Shown here in pieces: positions 54,716-63,917 of a stretch of 64,000 bases of DNA. Source of the DNA: Lachnospiraceae bacterium GAM79. GTDB lineage: Bacteria > Bacillota > Clostridia > Lachnospirales > Lachnospiraceae. Where the stretch lies: positions 1,342,501 to 1,406,500 of the forward strand of contig CP085928.1 in the NCBI GenBank assembly GCA_020735665.1, read 5' to 3'. Numbering within the stretch: position 1 is the first letter of the stretch; the number at the start of each line of letters is the position of its first letter. Under the pieces are notes generated by a model. That model was not told the DNA's origin, did not search any database, and saw only the letters and a list, made by a program, of their open reading frames with translations. The position numbers and the translations under genes were made by a program.

Positions 54716-55909
54716 TTATTCTTTTGATATTACAACTTTTCCGTCAACAACCTGAATCTTTACTTTATTTGTGTCAATTCCTGCTGCCTCCAGAATATCA
54801 TCACTGATCTGAACACGATGCGCTTTATCCAGAACTGAATATTCCTCATGAGAATCTGATCCGTTGAAATTAACGCCTTCCATGTCATTAATTCTTTTCC
54901 GATAGTCCTCTTTCATAATCTTCTCTGTACTGATCTTGCCATCAGCGATCATAACCACTCGGCTTACCTTATTTGCCAGACTGATATCATGTGTTACTAT
55001 GATAACCGTAATACCAAGCTCCTCATTCAGTTTCCGGAACAGATCCTGTATCATATCCGACGTCTTGGAATCAACTGCACCTGTCGGCTCATCTGCCAGA
55101 AGTATCTTCGGGTCATTTGCAAGTGCAATCGCGATCGCAACTCGCTGCTGCTCACCACCGGACATCTGAGACGGATAAGAATTCACCTTTTCCTTCAATC
55201 CCACTTTACATAACAGATCATATGCTTTCTTTTCTCTGTCCGCTTTATTATCTTTGTCAAAATACATCGGAACCTGAACGTTCTCTAGTGCTGTCATATA
55301 AGGAAGCAGGTTTCTGGAATTCTTCTGCCATACAAACCCAACCGTATGCTTTCTGTATTCCACCAATTCCTTATCAGTCATGGCAAACAGATCCTTACCA
55401 TCTACATACAGCTTACCCGCCGTAGGACGTTCCAGACCGCCGATCATATTTAACAGCGTTGATTTACCGCTACCGGATTTACCGATAACCGCCATCAGCT
55501 CACCTTTTTTGATTGTAAGCTCCAGTCCCTGAAGTGCCATAACCTCAACTTCATCTGTCTTGTAGATCTTAACCAGGCTGTCACAATCAATGATATTATC
55601 AGATTCCACAGAATCTGTATCAGTCCCATCTGTCTCCGATGCTTCTGTATCCGTTTCAGCATCTGTTACCGGTTTCTCCGTTGTCTCGTCATTTTCTGCA
55701 GTTTCATCCGCTTCCGTATCTGTTTCCTGCTTTTCGGCTGTATCATCAGCTAAGACTGAAAGACTGTCATTCTTCTGTTCTTCCATATCCTGTTGAACAT
55801 CTGTATTGTGCTCATCTGTAGATACAGAATCAAGCATCTCCGTCCCGGATATATTCTTTTTTTCTTTCTTCTTAAATAATCCACTATGCTTTGCCAATGA
55901 TCTCACCAT
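54716..55909 (-). CDS. MacB/LolD-type ABC ATPase with acidic N-terminal and extra C-terminal tail
   Basis: The 397-residue protein has an ABC core at about 107-330: Walker A GKSGSGKSTLLNMIGGLERPT, Q-loop VGFVWQKNSRNLLP, signature MSGGEQQRVAIAIALANDP, Walker B ILLADEPTGAVD, and switch His VTHD. This belongs to the MacB/LolD/YknY group. Before the core is a 100-residue stretch of low complexity, mainly Glu, Thr and Asp (TDTEADETAENDETTEKPVT), probably disordered. After it is a 65-residue tail ending DTNKVKIQVVDGKVVISKE. It overlaps the preceding ATPase gene by 26 bp. It may form a heterodimer with that ATPase on the shared permease. Confidence 0.9.
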   Translation of the reverse strand: MVRSLAKHSGLFKKKEKKNISGTEMLDSVSTDEHNTDVQQDMEEQKNDSLSVLADDTAEKQETDTEADETAENDETTEKPVTDAETDTEASETDGTDTDSVESDNIIDCDSLVKIYKTDEVEVMALQGLELTIKKGELMAVIGKSGSGKSTLLNMIGGLERPTAGKLYVDGKDLFAMTDKELVEYRKHTVGFVWQKNSRNLLPYMTALENVQVPMYFDKDNKADREKKAYDLLCKVGLKEKVNSYPSQMSGGEQQRVAIAIALANDPKILLADEPTGAVDSKTSDMIQDLFRKLNEELGITVIIVTHDISLANKVSRVVMIADGKISTEKIMKEDYRKRINDMEGVNFNGSDSHEEYSVLDKAHRVQISDDILEAAGIDTNKVKIQVVDGKVVISKE

Positions 55910-56561
55910 CCTCTATCTCAAATACAACATCTCCAAGTTCCATCAGGTTTGGATCGTGGGTCGTCATAACAATGGTTATTCCTTCTTTTGCAACCAGATC
56001 CTTGAACAACCGCATGACATTCAATCCGGAAGCCGTATCAAGTGCTCCCGTCGGTTCATCTGCAAATATAACTTTTGGCTTATGAGCAACTGCCCTTGCT
56101 ATAGCTACACGCTGCTGCTCACCACCGGACATCTGATTTGGCATATGATACATTCTGGAACTCAGTCCAACCATCTCCAGTACTTCGCGAATTCGTGAAT
56201 CACGATTGCCTTCATACTCCGCCAAGCGGAGTCCGAAATCAACATTTTCGTATGCATTCATGATCGGAATCAACGCAACCGACTGAAATACAAATCCAAT
56301 ATCAAATCGTCTTAATTTCTCTTTATCCGCAACAGACATCTCTGACAGGTCATTATTTTCTATAATAACCTGTCCCTCCGTTGCATCATCAAGAGCACTC
56401 AGTATATTTAACAATGTCGTCTTACCGGAACCGGATCGACCTTTTAATATTGCAAGCTTGCCTTCAGGAATATCCAGATCAATTCCCTTAAGAGCATAAA
56501 ATGGTTCGCCGTTTCCAACCGTAAAGCATCGTTTTATTCCTCTTGCAGTAATCATATCCAT
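55884..56561 (-). CDS. MacB/LolD-type ABC ATPase
   Basis: The 225-residue ATPase has the standard small size: Walker A GRSGSGKTTLLNILSALDDAT (about residue 37), Q-loop IGFVFQSVALIPIMNAYENVDF, signature MSGGEQQRVAIARAVAHKP, Walker B VIFADEPTGALD and switch His TTHDPNLMEL. GGGGAGG precedes the ATG, 3 bp after the permease stop. It is the first of two adjacent ATPases that have one permease between them. Confidence 0.94.
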   Translation of the reverse strand: MDMITARGIKRCFTVGNGEPFYALKGIDLDIPEGKLAILKGRSGSGKTTLLNILSALDDATEGQVIIENNDLSEMSVADKEKLRRFDIGFVFQSVALIPIMNAYENVDFGLRLAEYEGNRDSRIREVLEMVGLSSRMYHMPNQMSGGEQQRVAIARAVAHKPKVIFADEPTGALDTASGLNVMRLFKDLVAKEGITIVMTTHDPNLMELGDVVFEIEDGEIIGKA

Positions 56562-56564
56562 AGT

Positions 56565-59384
56565 TTAATCCTCCCCAAGCTTCAATGCCTGTGTAATGTT
56601 CATCTTCTTTAATATTGTACGAAGAACAATAAAACAGATAACAAACATTACTACAATAACGATTGTCAGTTTCAAAATATCAAACAGATTAACCGTTATG
56701 CTTATCGCTATATTATGAGCCTCCGGCAAATATACAACAGCTACCAGCTTTACGAACAGTGCTGTAGCCGCAGCTCCGACTCCGTAGCCGGCTAGACTGG
56801 CAAGTACGGAGCTGAACATCTGCTCATTGATCAGCATCTTATTGATCTCATGCATACTCATACCCATCGCACGGTAAATACCAAACAGAAGCTCTCTCTG
56901 CTTGATGGATGTGATCCAGTAGATCAGGAAGCCGATCGTACAAAGAATGACTGCAACTAAAAAGCTCAATGAGAATAAACCATTTGTGATCAGAACCAAT
57001 GGAGATTCCAGCATGTCTCTGACATCCTGATCAACACTTTCATAACTGTTCAACTGAATGTCCTGCTTCTGTATTGCATTAACGGCTTCTTTATAATCAT
57101 GCCCTGCTGCGAGTCTTCCCCATACCTGATATGGTGTCAACCCAAATGATCCAACTACATATGCATAATTGGCAACAACCAGATAACGTTCATTTTCGAC
57201 GATCTTACCACTGCTGTCTTTTTCATATGTATATTGATTGAAGCCCGGCCATGCATCAACGATCGCACAGATCGGACCGCTTGCCGAACCAAGCTCTACA
57301 TCTTCGCGTCCTTTGATATCGCTGTATCTCGTATACTTGATATTATCTCCGATCGACAGATCATATTTTTTTGCCAGATTAGATGAAATAATTACACCAT
57401 TTGAAACAGTCGCTATGCTGTTCAGGTAATTAAACCAGTGTTTATCATTAAGACCGGATTTCAATTCTGCGGTCTCACCAAATTCTTTTGTATTAATACC
57501 CATCATAACAGAACCTGACAATTCTGAACCGGCAACGTTAATTGATACATTATCATCATAAATAACACGCGTCAGATCGGAGCAAATACCCGAAAGGCTT
57601 TCTGTATATCTCTCATAATCCGGTTCCTCATAATACCAGTGGCTCTGCTTATCCTTATCCAGATATGCACCGGCTTTCCAGCGTTCCTTCAAGATCAGAT
57701 CCGTTCCCATATTATATTCGATACGTTCCTGATTATTTTCATTGATCGTTCTTGCCATATTCGAATTGAACATACCCATAGCGATCGTCATTACAAGAAA
57801 TACAGAGATAAAGCCCTGTTTCTTAACCGTTCTTGTAATCTGAAGGAAAGACGCATATACTGCCGGAGACCACTTCTTCTTACCTACGAAATAGATGAAC
57901 TTAATCAGATATTTAATCAGACGAAGCACCAGAAGACCTACCGCGAAAATAAACAGTGAGGAATTCAGGAAGATCAATGGATCCGGCTTCTTACCGGCTA
58001 AAATATTAAGTGCAATATCACTTTTCTGTTTATTGTAGTTGTACAGCAGATATACCGATACCGCTACCAGGATCACATCGAGAAATGCTTTCTCCCAGAA
58101 CGGTTTGGTACTGATCTTGCCCATTTTGCTCTTTTGTTCTACGATCGAGTTCTTTGCATATTTCAAAACCGGAAGTGTCACAAACAGAACTGCCACCAAA
58201 GCTGCAACGAAACTGTATAACAACATTCCCCATGTCAGTTTATAGAAATGAGTATCACCAAACGTAAATTTCAGGAAGGATGTTGCACTTGCACATAACT
58301 TACATAACAGATAACCGATCGGAATACCTATTACAATTGCGATTCCTGAAAGAATTGCCGATTGTCCGAAATATATTCCAAGGATCTGTCTGGTACTTGT
58401 ACCTCTGCTCTTCAACATGGCGATCTCGCCATCTTCCATTTCAAGTATCTGACTGGATACCATATAGATAAATGCCAGCAATAATACAATGATCGGAAGC
58501 TCCAGTACCCATATGATGATCATTATAGAAGTTGCATCATCCTGATACTCTGCGAGGATACTGCTGAAATTCTGTGTAAAATTACCATCTGCCTTCGAAA
58601 AAGCACTCAGGTAATAACGAATATCCGCTGCATTTGAATGATCGATATATGCATAATCAAGCATATCCGAATTCGTATAATATACAGTAAGTATATTATA
58701 TTTCCGGATCATCTCATCAAAGGATGCCTTATCGGTAAACATCATTTTGTCAAAATCTGCCGGAGTCTCTTTCCAGTAAATATCACTTTCATCCGATGGT
58801 TCAAAAATACCAACGATCGTACATTTCAAAGTATTACCATCCGAATCGGTAAGCTTGTCAATAGATACTACCTCACCAACGACCAGATTATATGTGTCCA
58901 TATCCTGCTGTGTCATCAAAACCGGATAAGTTCCTTCTTCTACCTTTCCGTTTTCCAGATCATCTCCAAATGCTACATTGATATGTTCCTCCATATCAGG
59001 CATATAGTTAATACTGAAAAATCTTCTGGAACCGAGGCTGGTCGTTGCATATGTCCCTTCAATAAACATACGGATCTGTCTGCTTAAAACCGGTACATCG
59101 ATATAACTGAGCCATTTTTTCTCATAAGCACTTACTCTTGCTTCTACTGCATCTGAGTCCGGATATTCCTTTGTATCACAGGATCCTCCTCTTCCGATCA
59201 CCGCCGAATATACATTGTTATCTTCTATCGCAGCGTCAAATTTCGATGATAATGTCATATCCATAGCACCGTTTTTGAACATCGGATTACAGGATGCTAC
59301 TGCAACCAGAAGTACAATACCAAGAAGAAGACATGCATTGAGCCATTTCTTGTTTAATAACTTATGTCCTAAAAATTTAAACAT
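56565..59384 (-). CDS. FtsX/MacB-type ABC permease (large, two-repeat)
   Basis: The 939-residue protein starts with a membrane segment (WLNACLLLGIVLLVAVASC) and a large extracytoplasmic domain. A first FtsX-like unit with three helices follows (IIIWVLELPIIVLLLAFIYMVSSQILEMEDGEIAMLKSRGTSTRQIL, about 300-345). A second large outer domain comes next, then a second FtsX unit at the C-terminus (TIGFLIYWITSIKQRELLFGIYRAMGMSMHEINKMLINEQ). The EIAMLKSRG and ELLFGIYRAMGMS segments are the coupling helices typical of the family. AAGGAGAAGAGGA precedes the ATG. It is the membrane part of the export locus with two adaptors and two ATPases. Confidence 0.92.
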   Translation of the reverse strand: MFKFLGHKLLNKKWLNACLLLGIVLLVAVASCNPMFKNGAMDMTLSSKFDAAIEDNNVYSAVIGRGGSCDTKEYPDSDAVEARVSAYEKKWLSYIDVPVLSRQIRMFIEGTYATTSLGSRRFFSINYMPDMEEHINVAFGDDLENGKVEEGTYPVLMTQQDMDTYNLVVGEVVSIDKLTDSDGNTLKCTIVGIFEPSDESDIYWKETPADFDKMMFTDKASFDEMIRKYNILTVYYTNSDMLDYAYIDHSNAADIRYYLSAFSKADGNFTQNFSSILAEYQDDATSIMIIIWVLELPIIVLLLAFIYMVSSQILEMEDGEIAMLKSRGTSTRQILGIYFGQSAILSGIAIVIGIPIGYLLCKLCASATSFLKFTFGDTHFYKLTWGMLLYSFVAALVAVLFVTLPVLKYAKNSIVEQKSKMGKISTKPFWEKAFLDVILVAVSVYLLYNYNKQKSDIALNILAGKKPDPLIFLNSSLFIFAVGLLVLRLIKYLIKFIYFVGKKKWSPAVYASFLQITRTVKKQGFISVFLVMTIAMGMFNSNMARTINENNQERIEYNMGTDLILKERWKAGAYLDKDKQSHWYYEEPDYERYTESLSGICSDLTRVIYDDNVSINVAGSELSGSVMMGINTKEFGETAELKSGLNDKHWFNYLNSIATVSNGVIISSNLAKKYDLSIGDNIKYTRYSDIKGREDVELGSASGPICAIVDAWPGFNQYTYEKDSSGKIVENERYLVVANYAYVVGSFGLTPYQVWGRLAAGHDYKEAVNAIQKQDIQLNSYESVDQDVRDMLESPLVLITNGLFSLSFLVAVILCTIGFLIYWITSIKQRELLFGIYRAMGMSMHEINKMLINEQMFSSVLASLAGYGVGAAATALFVKLVAVVYLPEAHNIAISITVNLFDILKLTIVIVVMFVICFIVLRTILKKMNITQALKLGED

Positions 59385-59398
59385 TCCTCTTCTCCTTT

Positions 59399-61777
59399 CT
59401 ACTCCTCTGAATCATCCTTCGATTTCTTCGATGTATTCTTACCTTCGTCCTCTATCGCACTCTTGATAATAACATCGCCTTCCGAAAGTCCTGTCAGTAT
59501 ACATACTTCCGTCTGTGTCTCATCTCCGAGAGTAACATATTGTTTTACGATTTCATCGCCTTCAAGTTTCCATACATATTTGTATTGTTTTCCGGATGTC
59601 TTATTCTGCTCTTCATAGACCAGGTTTCGCGGAATCGTTACAATACTGTCGAGTGACAGCTGAGCATAATTTACAAAATAGCCTTTTGGTGAGTCATAGA
59701 ATTTTTCATCATCCACCTTGATATAGTATCTTGTTTCATCTGATGAAGCACTGCTTGTTACATATACTTCACCATCAATTGTTGTTACATATGCTTTCTG
59801 TGAATCCGCTGTTGCTCCGATACATCTTCCTGTATACTTATCGCTGTCATCCTTCTGGTTAACCAAAGTTATTTCCTGATTGATCAAAAGCTTTGCATTT
59901 GCATCGCCTGATCCGCCATCGGAATCATCGCCGCCGCTGTTATTTCTTCTGCTGTTTCCGCTGTTATCCTTTAACGACAGAGACATCATTTTAGACTCAT
60001 TACTTCCTATACTGACAACCTTGTCGCCCTCCTGCAGCTGGTAACCGGTACTTACATATACATTCTGAACAACACCATCACTATCTGCATATACACTGAT
60101 ATTGCCTTTTCCGTCATTATTCTCATTCAGCTTATCCCGTTTTGCAATCAACGGATTTACAGTTGCATTATAGTTGATCTTTGCAAGCTGTTCATTATAT
60201 TTCGCTACTTCTATCTGACATGACAACTGTTCAACCATATAAAGGGTATTTTCACCATCTGCATCACCCGGGGTTGCTGCCTGCTGCTTTTTCTTACCTG
60301 ATTTATATTCGTTGATCTGTTTTCTGAGATCTGAAATCTGTTCCTCATATCCTGATATATTAGAATCATATTCCGTCTTTGCATCCGTAATCTGACCATT
60401 CAGCTCTAAAAGCTCTGCGCTTCCTCCACCACTGTCAACTGTAAATAACAGATCACCTTTCTTGACCTCCTGTCCTTCTGCCAGATCAAATTTGGTAAAA
60501 TAACCCTCTACCGGTGATGAATATGTTACCTGATTAGTGTCCACCATCTTATAGGATCTGCTGGTTCCTGTTTTTTTGAAATTATTTAATTTGATATCAT
60601 ACGTTGTGTAATCGCTTGGTATGGCCGAATCAGAATCGTAATAAACAAGCTCTCCCTCTGATAAGCCGCTTACTACTTCTGTATAATTATCATCTGATGC
60701 ACCGATCTTAATATCACGTCTCTCTTTATCACTGCTTTCTGTCTTCACATATACGAAATTCTTATCTCCATCCTGATACAGGGAATCGTTTCCGACAACA
60801 AGAACCTGAGATGCATCCGAAGTACTGAAATAAAGAGGTGTAACAGTTCCGGTTTTCAGGATTTTCTTATTATCCGCACCTTTTAGTTTGAATCTGACGT
60901 ATGGAAGCTTGGATGCACTCTGTGCTGCTGCAATCTCCTGGTTGGTATAACTGTATTCTTCCAGATCATATCGTTTACCGTCGATCATCGTATACATTGT
61001 ATTATAAACTGCCGCATACCCGTCTTTTGTGATCTGTTCTCCGGTAATCTCAATATATGGATCATTATAATCTGAAATAATTACAACATTTTCACCGCCT
61101 GCAGCAGTTCCGCTGTTTTCATCTGATCCTGACAGATTCTTTGCATATGTAACATAACCGCTCTGGTTTGCCACTAATTTACTGTCAGTTGCAAGTGATT
61201 CTTTTTCCTTGATCTGCTGATTAAGTTTTTTTACCTGATATTTATACAGCAGATTATCATAGCGGTTATTTTCTGCATTTACAGCCTTTGCACTCTGATA
61301 TTCTTTGGCTCCTGCCGTATCACCTGCCTCTTCACAGGCTTTTATCTTATAATCATTTTCTTTCTGTGTCTGCTCATATATCTTTTCATTAATAGTGTGT
61401 GTCTGCTCCTGTGTAGATAATGAAGCCTTTAAATCATCAATTCCTGATGTGGTCTCATCATCATCTGCTTCAGCAAGTACAGTTCCTTTTTCTACATAAT
61501 CTCCGACATTCACATAGATCTTAGAAATTGTTACAGAGGACTTATAGAAATAGCAATAATCCGTTGGAACTACAGAACCATTCTTTATGATTTTCTTACC
61601 AACATCCCCTTTTGATACCGGACGATATGCTTCATTGGTTGATACCGGATCCAACAATTCAGGTGCTTTCTCCGGTTTCTTGCCACAGGAAGTCACACAC
61701 AACATCAGTGCCATAGATAGCGCTACCAGTCGGGCTCCGTAAGATTTTCTTTTATAATTCATATTTATCTTTCTCAA
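59399..61777 (-). CDS. Membrane-fusion-type adaptor lipoprotein, duplicated
   Basis: The 792-residue protein has a lipoprotein signal (ALSMALMLCVTSC, Cys about residue 31). It has two successive biotinyl-lipoyl-like adaptor units: ISKIYVNVGDYVEKGTVLAEADDDE (about 78) with a coiled coil (IDDLKASLSTQEQTHTINEKIYEQ), and FTKFDLAEGQEVKKGDLLFTVDSGG (about 430) with a second coiled coil (ELNGQITDAKTEYDSNISGYEEQISDLRKQI). Normal adaptors have 350-400 residues, so this looks like a tandem duplication. The start is a TTG overlapping the previous stop (TTGA), with AGGTGA 8 bases upstream. In cells with one membrane such adaptors probably stabilise substrate transfer at the wall side, as YknX does. Confidence 0.86.
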   Translation of the reverse strand: MRKINMNYKRKSYGARLVALSMALMLCVTSCGKKPEKAPELLDPVSTNEAYRPVSKGDVGKKIIKNGSVVPTDYCYFYKSSVTISKIYVNVGDYVEKGTVLAEADDDETTSGIDDLKASLSTQEQTHTINEKIYEQTQKENDYKIKACEEAGDTAGAKEYQSAKAVNAENNRYDNLLYKYQVKKLNQQIKEKESLATDSKLVANQSGYVTYAKNLSGSDENSGTAAGGENVVIISDYNDPYIEITGEQITKDGYAAVYNTMYTMIDGKRYDLEEYSYTNQEIAAAQSASKLPYVRFKLKGADNKKILKTGTVTPLYFSTSDASQVLVVGNDSLYQDGDKNFVYVKTESSDKERRDIKIGASDDNYTEVVSGLSEGELVYYDSDSAIPSDYTTYDIKLNNFKKTGTSRSYKMVDTNQVTYSSPVEGYFTKFDLAEGQEVKKGDLLFTVDSGGGSAELLELNGQITDAKTEYDSNISGYEEQISDLRKQINEYKSGKKKQQAATPGDADGENTLYMVEQLSCQIEVAKYNEQLAKINYNATVNPLIAKRDKLNENNDGKGNISVYADSDGVVQNVYVSTGYQLQEGDKVVSIGSNESKMMSLSLKDNSGNSRRNNSGGDDSDGGSGDANAKLLINQEITLVNQKDDSDKYTGRCIGATADSQKAYVTTIDGEVYVTSSASSDETRYYIKVDDEKFYDSPKGYFVNYAQLSLDSIVTIPRNLVYEEQNKTSGKQYKYVWKLEGDEIVKQYVTLGDETQTEVCILTGLSEGDVIIKSAIEDEGKNTSKKSKDDSEE

Positions 61778-62799
61778 TTTATCGTCACCTGCTCTCCTGC
61801 TGTTAATCCTGATTTAATAATCGTAGATCCATCTACGGTCTCACCAACTGTTACATCTACTGCCAAACGATAACCATCATCATTAATTGTGTATACATAA
61901 TACTGGCCTTCTGACTTTTCACATACTGCCTTTTCAGGAACATATACTACATTTTTAATTACCGGTTTATGAATAGTCATCGTCAGTTTATTATCTTCGG
62001 ATATACCTGCCATATTGTCTACCGGCTCAAAAAGGATCGTCTGCATATCTTTTCCGGTTGCATCGTCTGTATATTTCTTAACATCAATAACTTTCATATT
62101 GTATTTTGCGACCTCATAATCTGCCTCGTATTCATCTCCAACCTTAAATTCATACGTATCATCTGTAGTTACTGTATAATTTGAGGATCCTGATGCCACC
62201 GTTATCAAATTGGACGCGGAATTTGCATATCCATATCCCAGACTGTCGTCAACATAGGTCACTGTTCCGTCTTTTTCAGCAATCAGACAGTAATCCTTCA
62301 TCTTCTCATTCTGCTCTTTAATATATGTATCTGCAATTGTCAGGTCTTCTTTCAGGCTTTCAATATCATCTGAATAATCTTCCGATCCATCAATCTGCAT
62401 CAATTTCTGATAATGCTCGATCAAAAGCTGTTTTTCTTCCTTTTCTTGTGTATATTCATCAATCGTCTTTTGAATCTCATCTGCCTTAAACTGTACCATG
62501 ATATCACCGGCTTTTACACGATCACCTTTTGCCACATTTACTTTTTCAACTTTATAATCATCCTGTTGAACTTTATATGACTTTGTTTCATATTTATCCG
62601 GGGAAAGATCTAACTCCAGAACAGGAGCAATGTCACCCGACTGAACTGTAGCTGTATCATATCCTACCTTGGTATATTCATCAATATGGATCGATGGCTT
62701 ACTGCTTTCCGTCTTCCTGCTGCTACATCCACTGAGAAGGGCTGCAACCATGCCGGCACATAATATATATGTCATACCCTTTTTTATATGTTTTCGCAT
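61774..62799 (-). CDS. Membrane-fusion-type adaptor lipoprotein
   Basis: The protein has about 341 residues. The frame begins at 62823, but AGGAGG lies 6 bases before the ATG at 62799 (MRKHIKKGMTYIL). A lipoprotein signal follows (ILCAGMVAALLSGC). The adaptor core has VEKVNVAKGDRVKAGDIMVQFKADE (about 95), a short coiled coil (TIDEYTQEKEEKQLLIEHYQKLM), DYCLIAEKDGTVTYVDDSLG, and a C-terminal barrel with NVVYVPEKAVCEKSEGQYYVYTINDDGYRLAVDVTVGETVDGSTIIKSGLTAGEQV, a classical HlyD/MacA-like end. It is the first gene of the export operon. Confidence 0.9.
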   Translation of the reverse strand: MRKHIKKGMTYILCAGMVAALLSGCSSRKTESSKPSIHIDEYTKVGYDTATVQSGDIAPVLELDLSPDKYETKSYKVQQDDYKVEKVNVAKGDRVKAGDIMVQFKADEIQKTIDEYTQEKEEKQLLIEHYQKLMQIDGSEDYSDDIESLKEDLTIADTYIKEQNEKMKDYCLIAEKDGTVTYVDDSLGYGYANSASNLITVASGSSNYTVTTDDTYEFKVGDEYEADYEVAKYNMKVIDVKKYTDDATGKDMQTILFEPVDNMAGISEDNKLTMTIHKPVIKNVVYVPEKAVCEKSEGQYYVYTINDDGYRLAVDVTVGETVDGSTIIKSGLTAGEQVTIN

Positions 62800-63134
62800 T
62801 GTTTCCTCCTTATTACACATCATTATTATGTATCTGTTTATTTTAATTTAAGAAAAAACCATTGTAATTTTACTCTGTCTTCCTGCTTTATTCAAGCAAT
62901 GTATCAGCATATTAAACAATCTTAAGGTTTTCTAGATAATATTGTCATTACTTAATATTACAGTCTTCTGCTTTGGTATTATAAAAAAGAAATGTATCAT
63001 ATTTGCATCTTATAATTTTCTTTTTGCACATGTTTATCGAAAGTAGTATAGCATATAAATATGTCCATTTTGTGGCGAAAAATTCTGTCATACTGCGTGT
63101 GTTTTATTTTTTTTTAAAAAAGTGAAAAAACTTG
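62800..63134. other. AT-rich intergenic region before the export operon
   Basis: No credible gene is visible. The region holds the candidate promoter at 62867-62895 and, near 63110, a long T/A tract (TTTTATTTTTTTTTAAAAAA). I see no operator, riboswitch or further repeat. Confidence 0.6.
62867..62895 (-). promoter_or_regulatory. Candidate promoter for the export operon
   Basis: On the minus strand TTGAAT and TAAAAT are separated by 17 bases, about 68 bases upstream of the first adaptor's ATG. Confidence 0.5.
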
Positions 63135-63163
63135 TTGACATTTATATAGCACAGTGGTATTAT
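63135..63163 (+). promoter_or_regulatory. Promoter for tRNA-Leu
   Basis: TTGACA and TATTAT are separated by 17 bases, about 40 bases upstream of the mature tRNA 5' end. It is one of the closest matches to consensus in the window. Confidence 0.8.
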
Positions 63164-63202
63164 CTTACTTGCGTCGGCGGTAAGCCGTACGGAATAAGAC
63201 AT

Positions 63203-63286
63203 GCGGGAGTGCTGGAATTGGCAGACAGGCTAGACTAAGGATCTAGTGCTGGAAACGGCGTGTGGGTTCAAGTCCCATCTCCCGCA
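63203..63286 (+). tRNA. tRNA-Leu, anticodon AAG
   Basis: The 84-nt gene is a class II tRNA. Acceptor arms GCGGGAG and CTCCCGC pair perfectly with discriminator A. The D-arm region is CTGGAATTGGCAGACAGG. The anticodon stem CTAGA/TCTAG encloses loop CTAAGGA, giving anticodon AAG. The long variable arm contains GCTGGAAACGGC, and the T arm has GTTCAAGTC. CCA is not encoded (the next bases are TCT). AAG reads CTT and, if A34 is deaminated to inosine, also CTC and CTA. Confidence 0.93.
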
Positions 63287-63300
63287 TCTTTATTTTTTTA

Positions 63301-63327
63301 GAAAACCTTTGAGGTTTTCTTTTTTTA
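63301..63327 (+). terminator. Terminator after tRNA-Leu
   Basis: GAAAACCT and AGGTTTTC form an 8-bp stem with a short loop, followed by seven T. It begins 15 bp after the tRNA. Confidence 0.85.
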
Positions 63328-63371
63328 TGTCCACAAAAGCCTGATGCCGGAAGTTTTGCTTCTAATGTCAA

Positions 63372-63521
63372 GATTTTGTCTGTAGATATATCTTTATGTA
63401 GCAGACCTTTTCTTACATCGGTCCTTAACGATCCACCATCAGGGGGGAGTTTAGTACCGTTATGTAAGAAACAGAGCGAAAGCGTTCCTGCGGAATAAAG
63501 GATATATCTACAGACAAAATC
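63372..63521 (+). repeat. Structured repeat E3 (three-way-junction palindromic element)
   Basis: The outer stem GATTTTGTCTGTAGATATAT and its near-perfect complement continue through CTTTAT/ATAAAG, an internal loop GTA/GGA, and GCAGA/TCTGC (an extra C lies at the 3' side). The second arm has TTCTTACAT paired with ATGTAAGAA and CGGT/ACCG. The third arm is AGC-GAAA-GCG. Layout and unpaired positions match E1 and E2 at 34491-34934. A further inverted pair, CCTGATGCCGGAAG at 63340 and CTTCCGACATCAGG at 63538, flanks the element. Confidence 0.8.
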
Positions 63522-63559
63522 CCTGACGCGGATACAGCTTCCGACATCAGGGATTTTTT
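63519..63559. terminator. Bidirectional terminator next to repeat E3
   Basis: ATCCCTGA and TCAGGGAT enclose about 20 bases, with TTTTTT on the plus side and TTTTG on the minus side. On the minus strand it begins a few bases after the stop of the gene at 63565. Confidence 0.6.
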
Positions 63560-63564
63560 CCATC

Positions 63565-63870
63565 TCAAATTTTTATCATATTGGTAAGTTTCTTTTCTAC
63601 GTCTTCTAACAGATGTGCCTTAAATGCACTGTAGTACTCATGTGTAAACTGTGTATAAAGGAATTTGTTCCACAGGTTACTGCAATATGTACTGTCAAAA
63701 TCGTAGTAAGAGTCTGTGTACATCATTCCGTTGCTGTATCTGGTCACATCCAGATATGGCTCTTTTCCTGCATAATTCAATCTCATTACCAGATTCTTCT
63801 GTTCGCTGCAGCATGCGAATGTCTCTAAAAACATCTTCATCTGCTCTCTTGTTACTCGTTCTACAAACAT
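63565..63870 (-). CDS. Small conserved cytosolic protein of unknown function
   Basis: The 101-residue protein (MFVERVTREQMKMFLETFACCSEQKN..., then YAGKEPYLDVTRYSNGMMYTDSYYDFDSTYCSNLWNKFLYTQF) has no signal peptide or membrane span. It is rich in Tyr and Phe, with a Lys-rich C-terminus (EDVEKKLTNMIKI). GGAGGGTGACATATT precedes the ATG and a promoter lies at 63918-63947, so it is very likely expressed. I do not recognise a family. It is monocistronic within the window, ending at the terminator beside repeat E3. Confidence 0.75.
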   Translation of the reverse strand: MFVERVTREQMKMFLETFACCSEQKNLVMRLNYAGKEPYLDVTRYSNGMMYTDSYYDFDSTYCSNLWNKFLYTQFTHEYYSAFKAHLLEDVEKKLTNMIKI

Positions 63871-63917
63871 AATATGTCACCCTCCATGTCCCATAAATTA
63901 GCTCAATATATAGTTCT

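Noticed and set aside
63243-63563. 106-codon minus-strand frame across tRNA-Leu and repeat E3
   Set aside because: It runs through a tRNA, two terminators and a palindromic element, so it cannot be a real gene.
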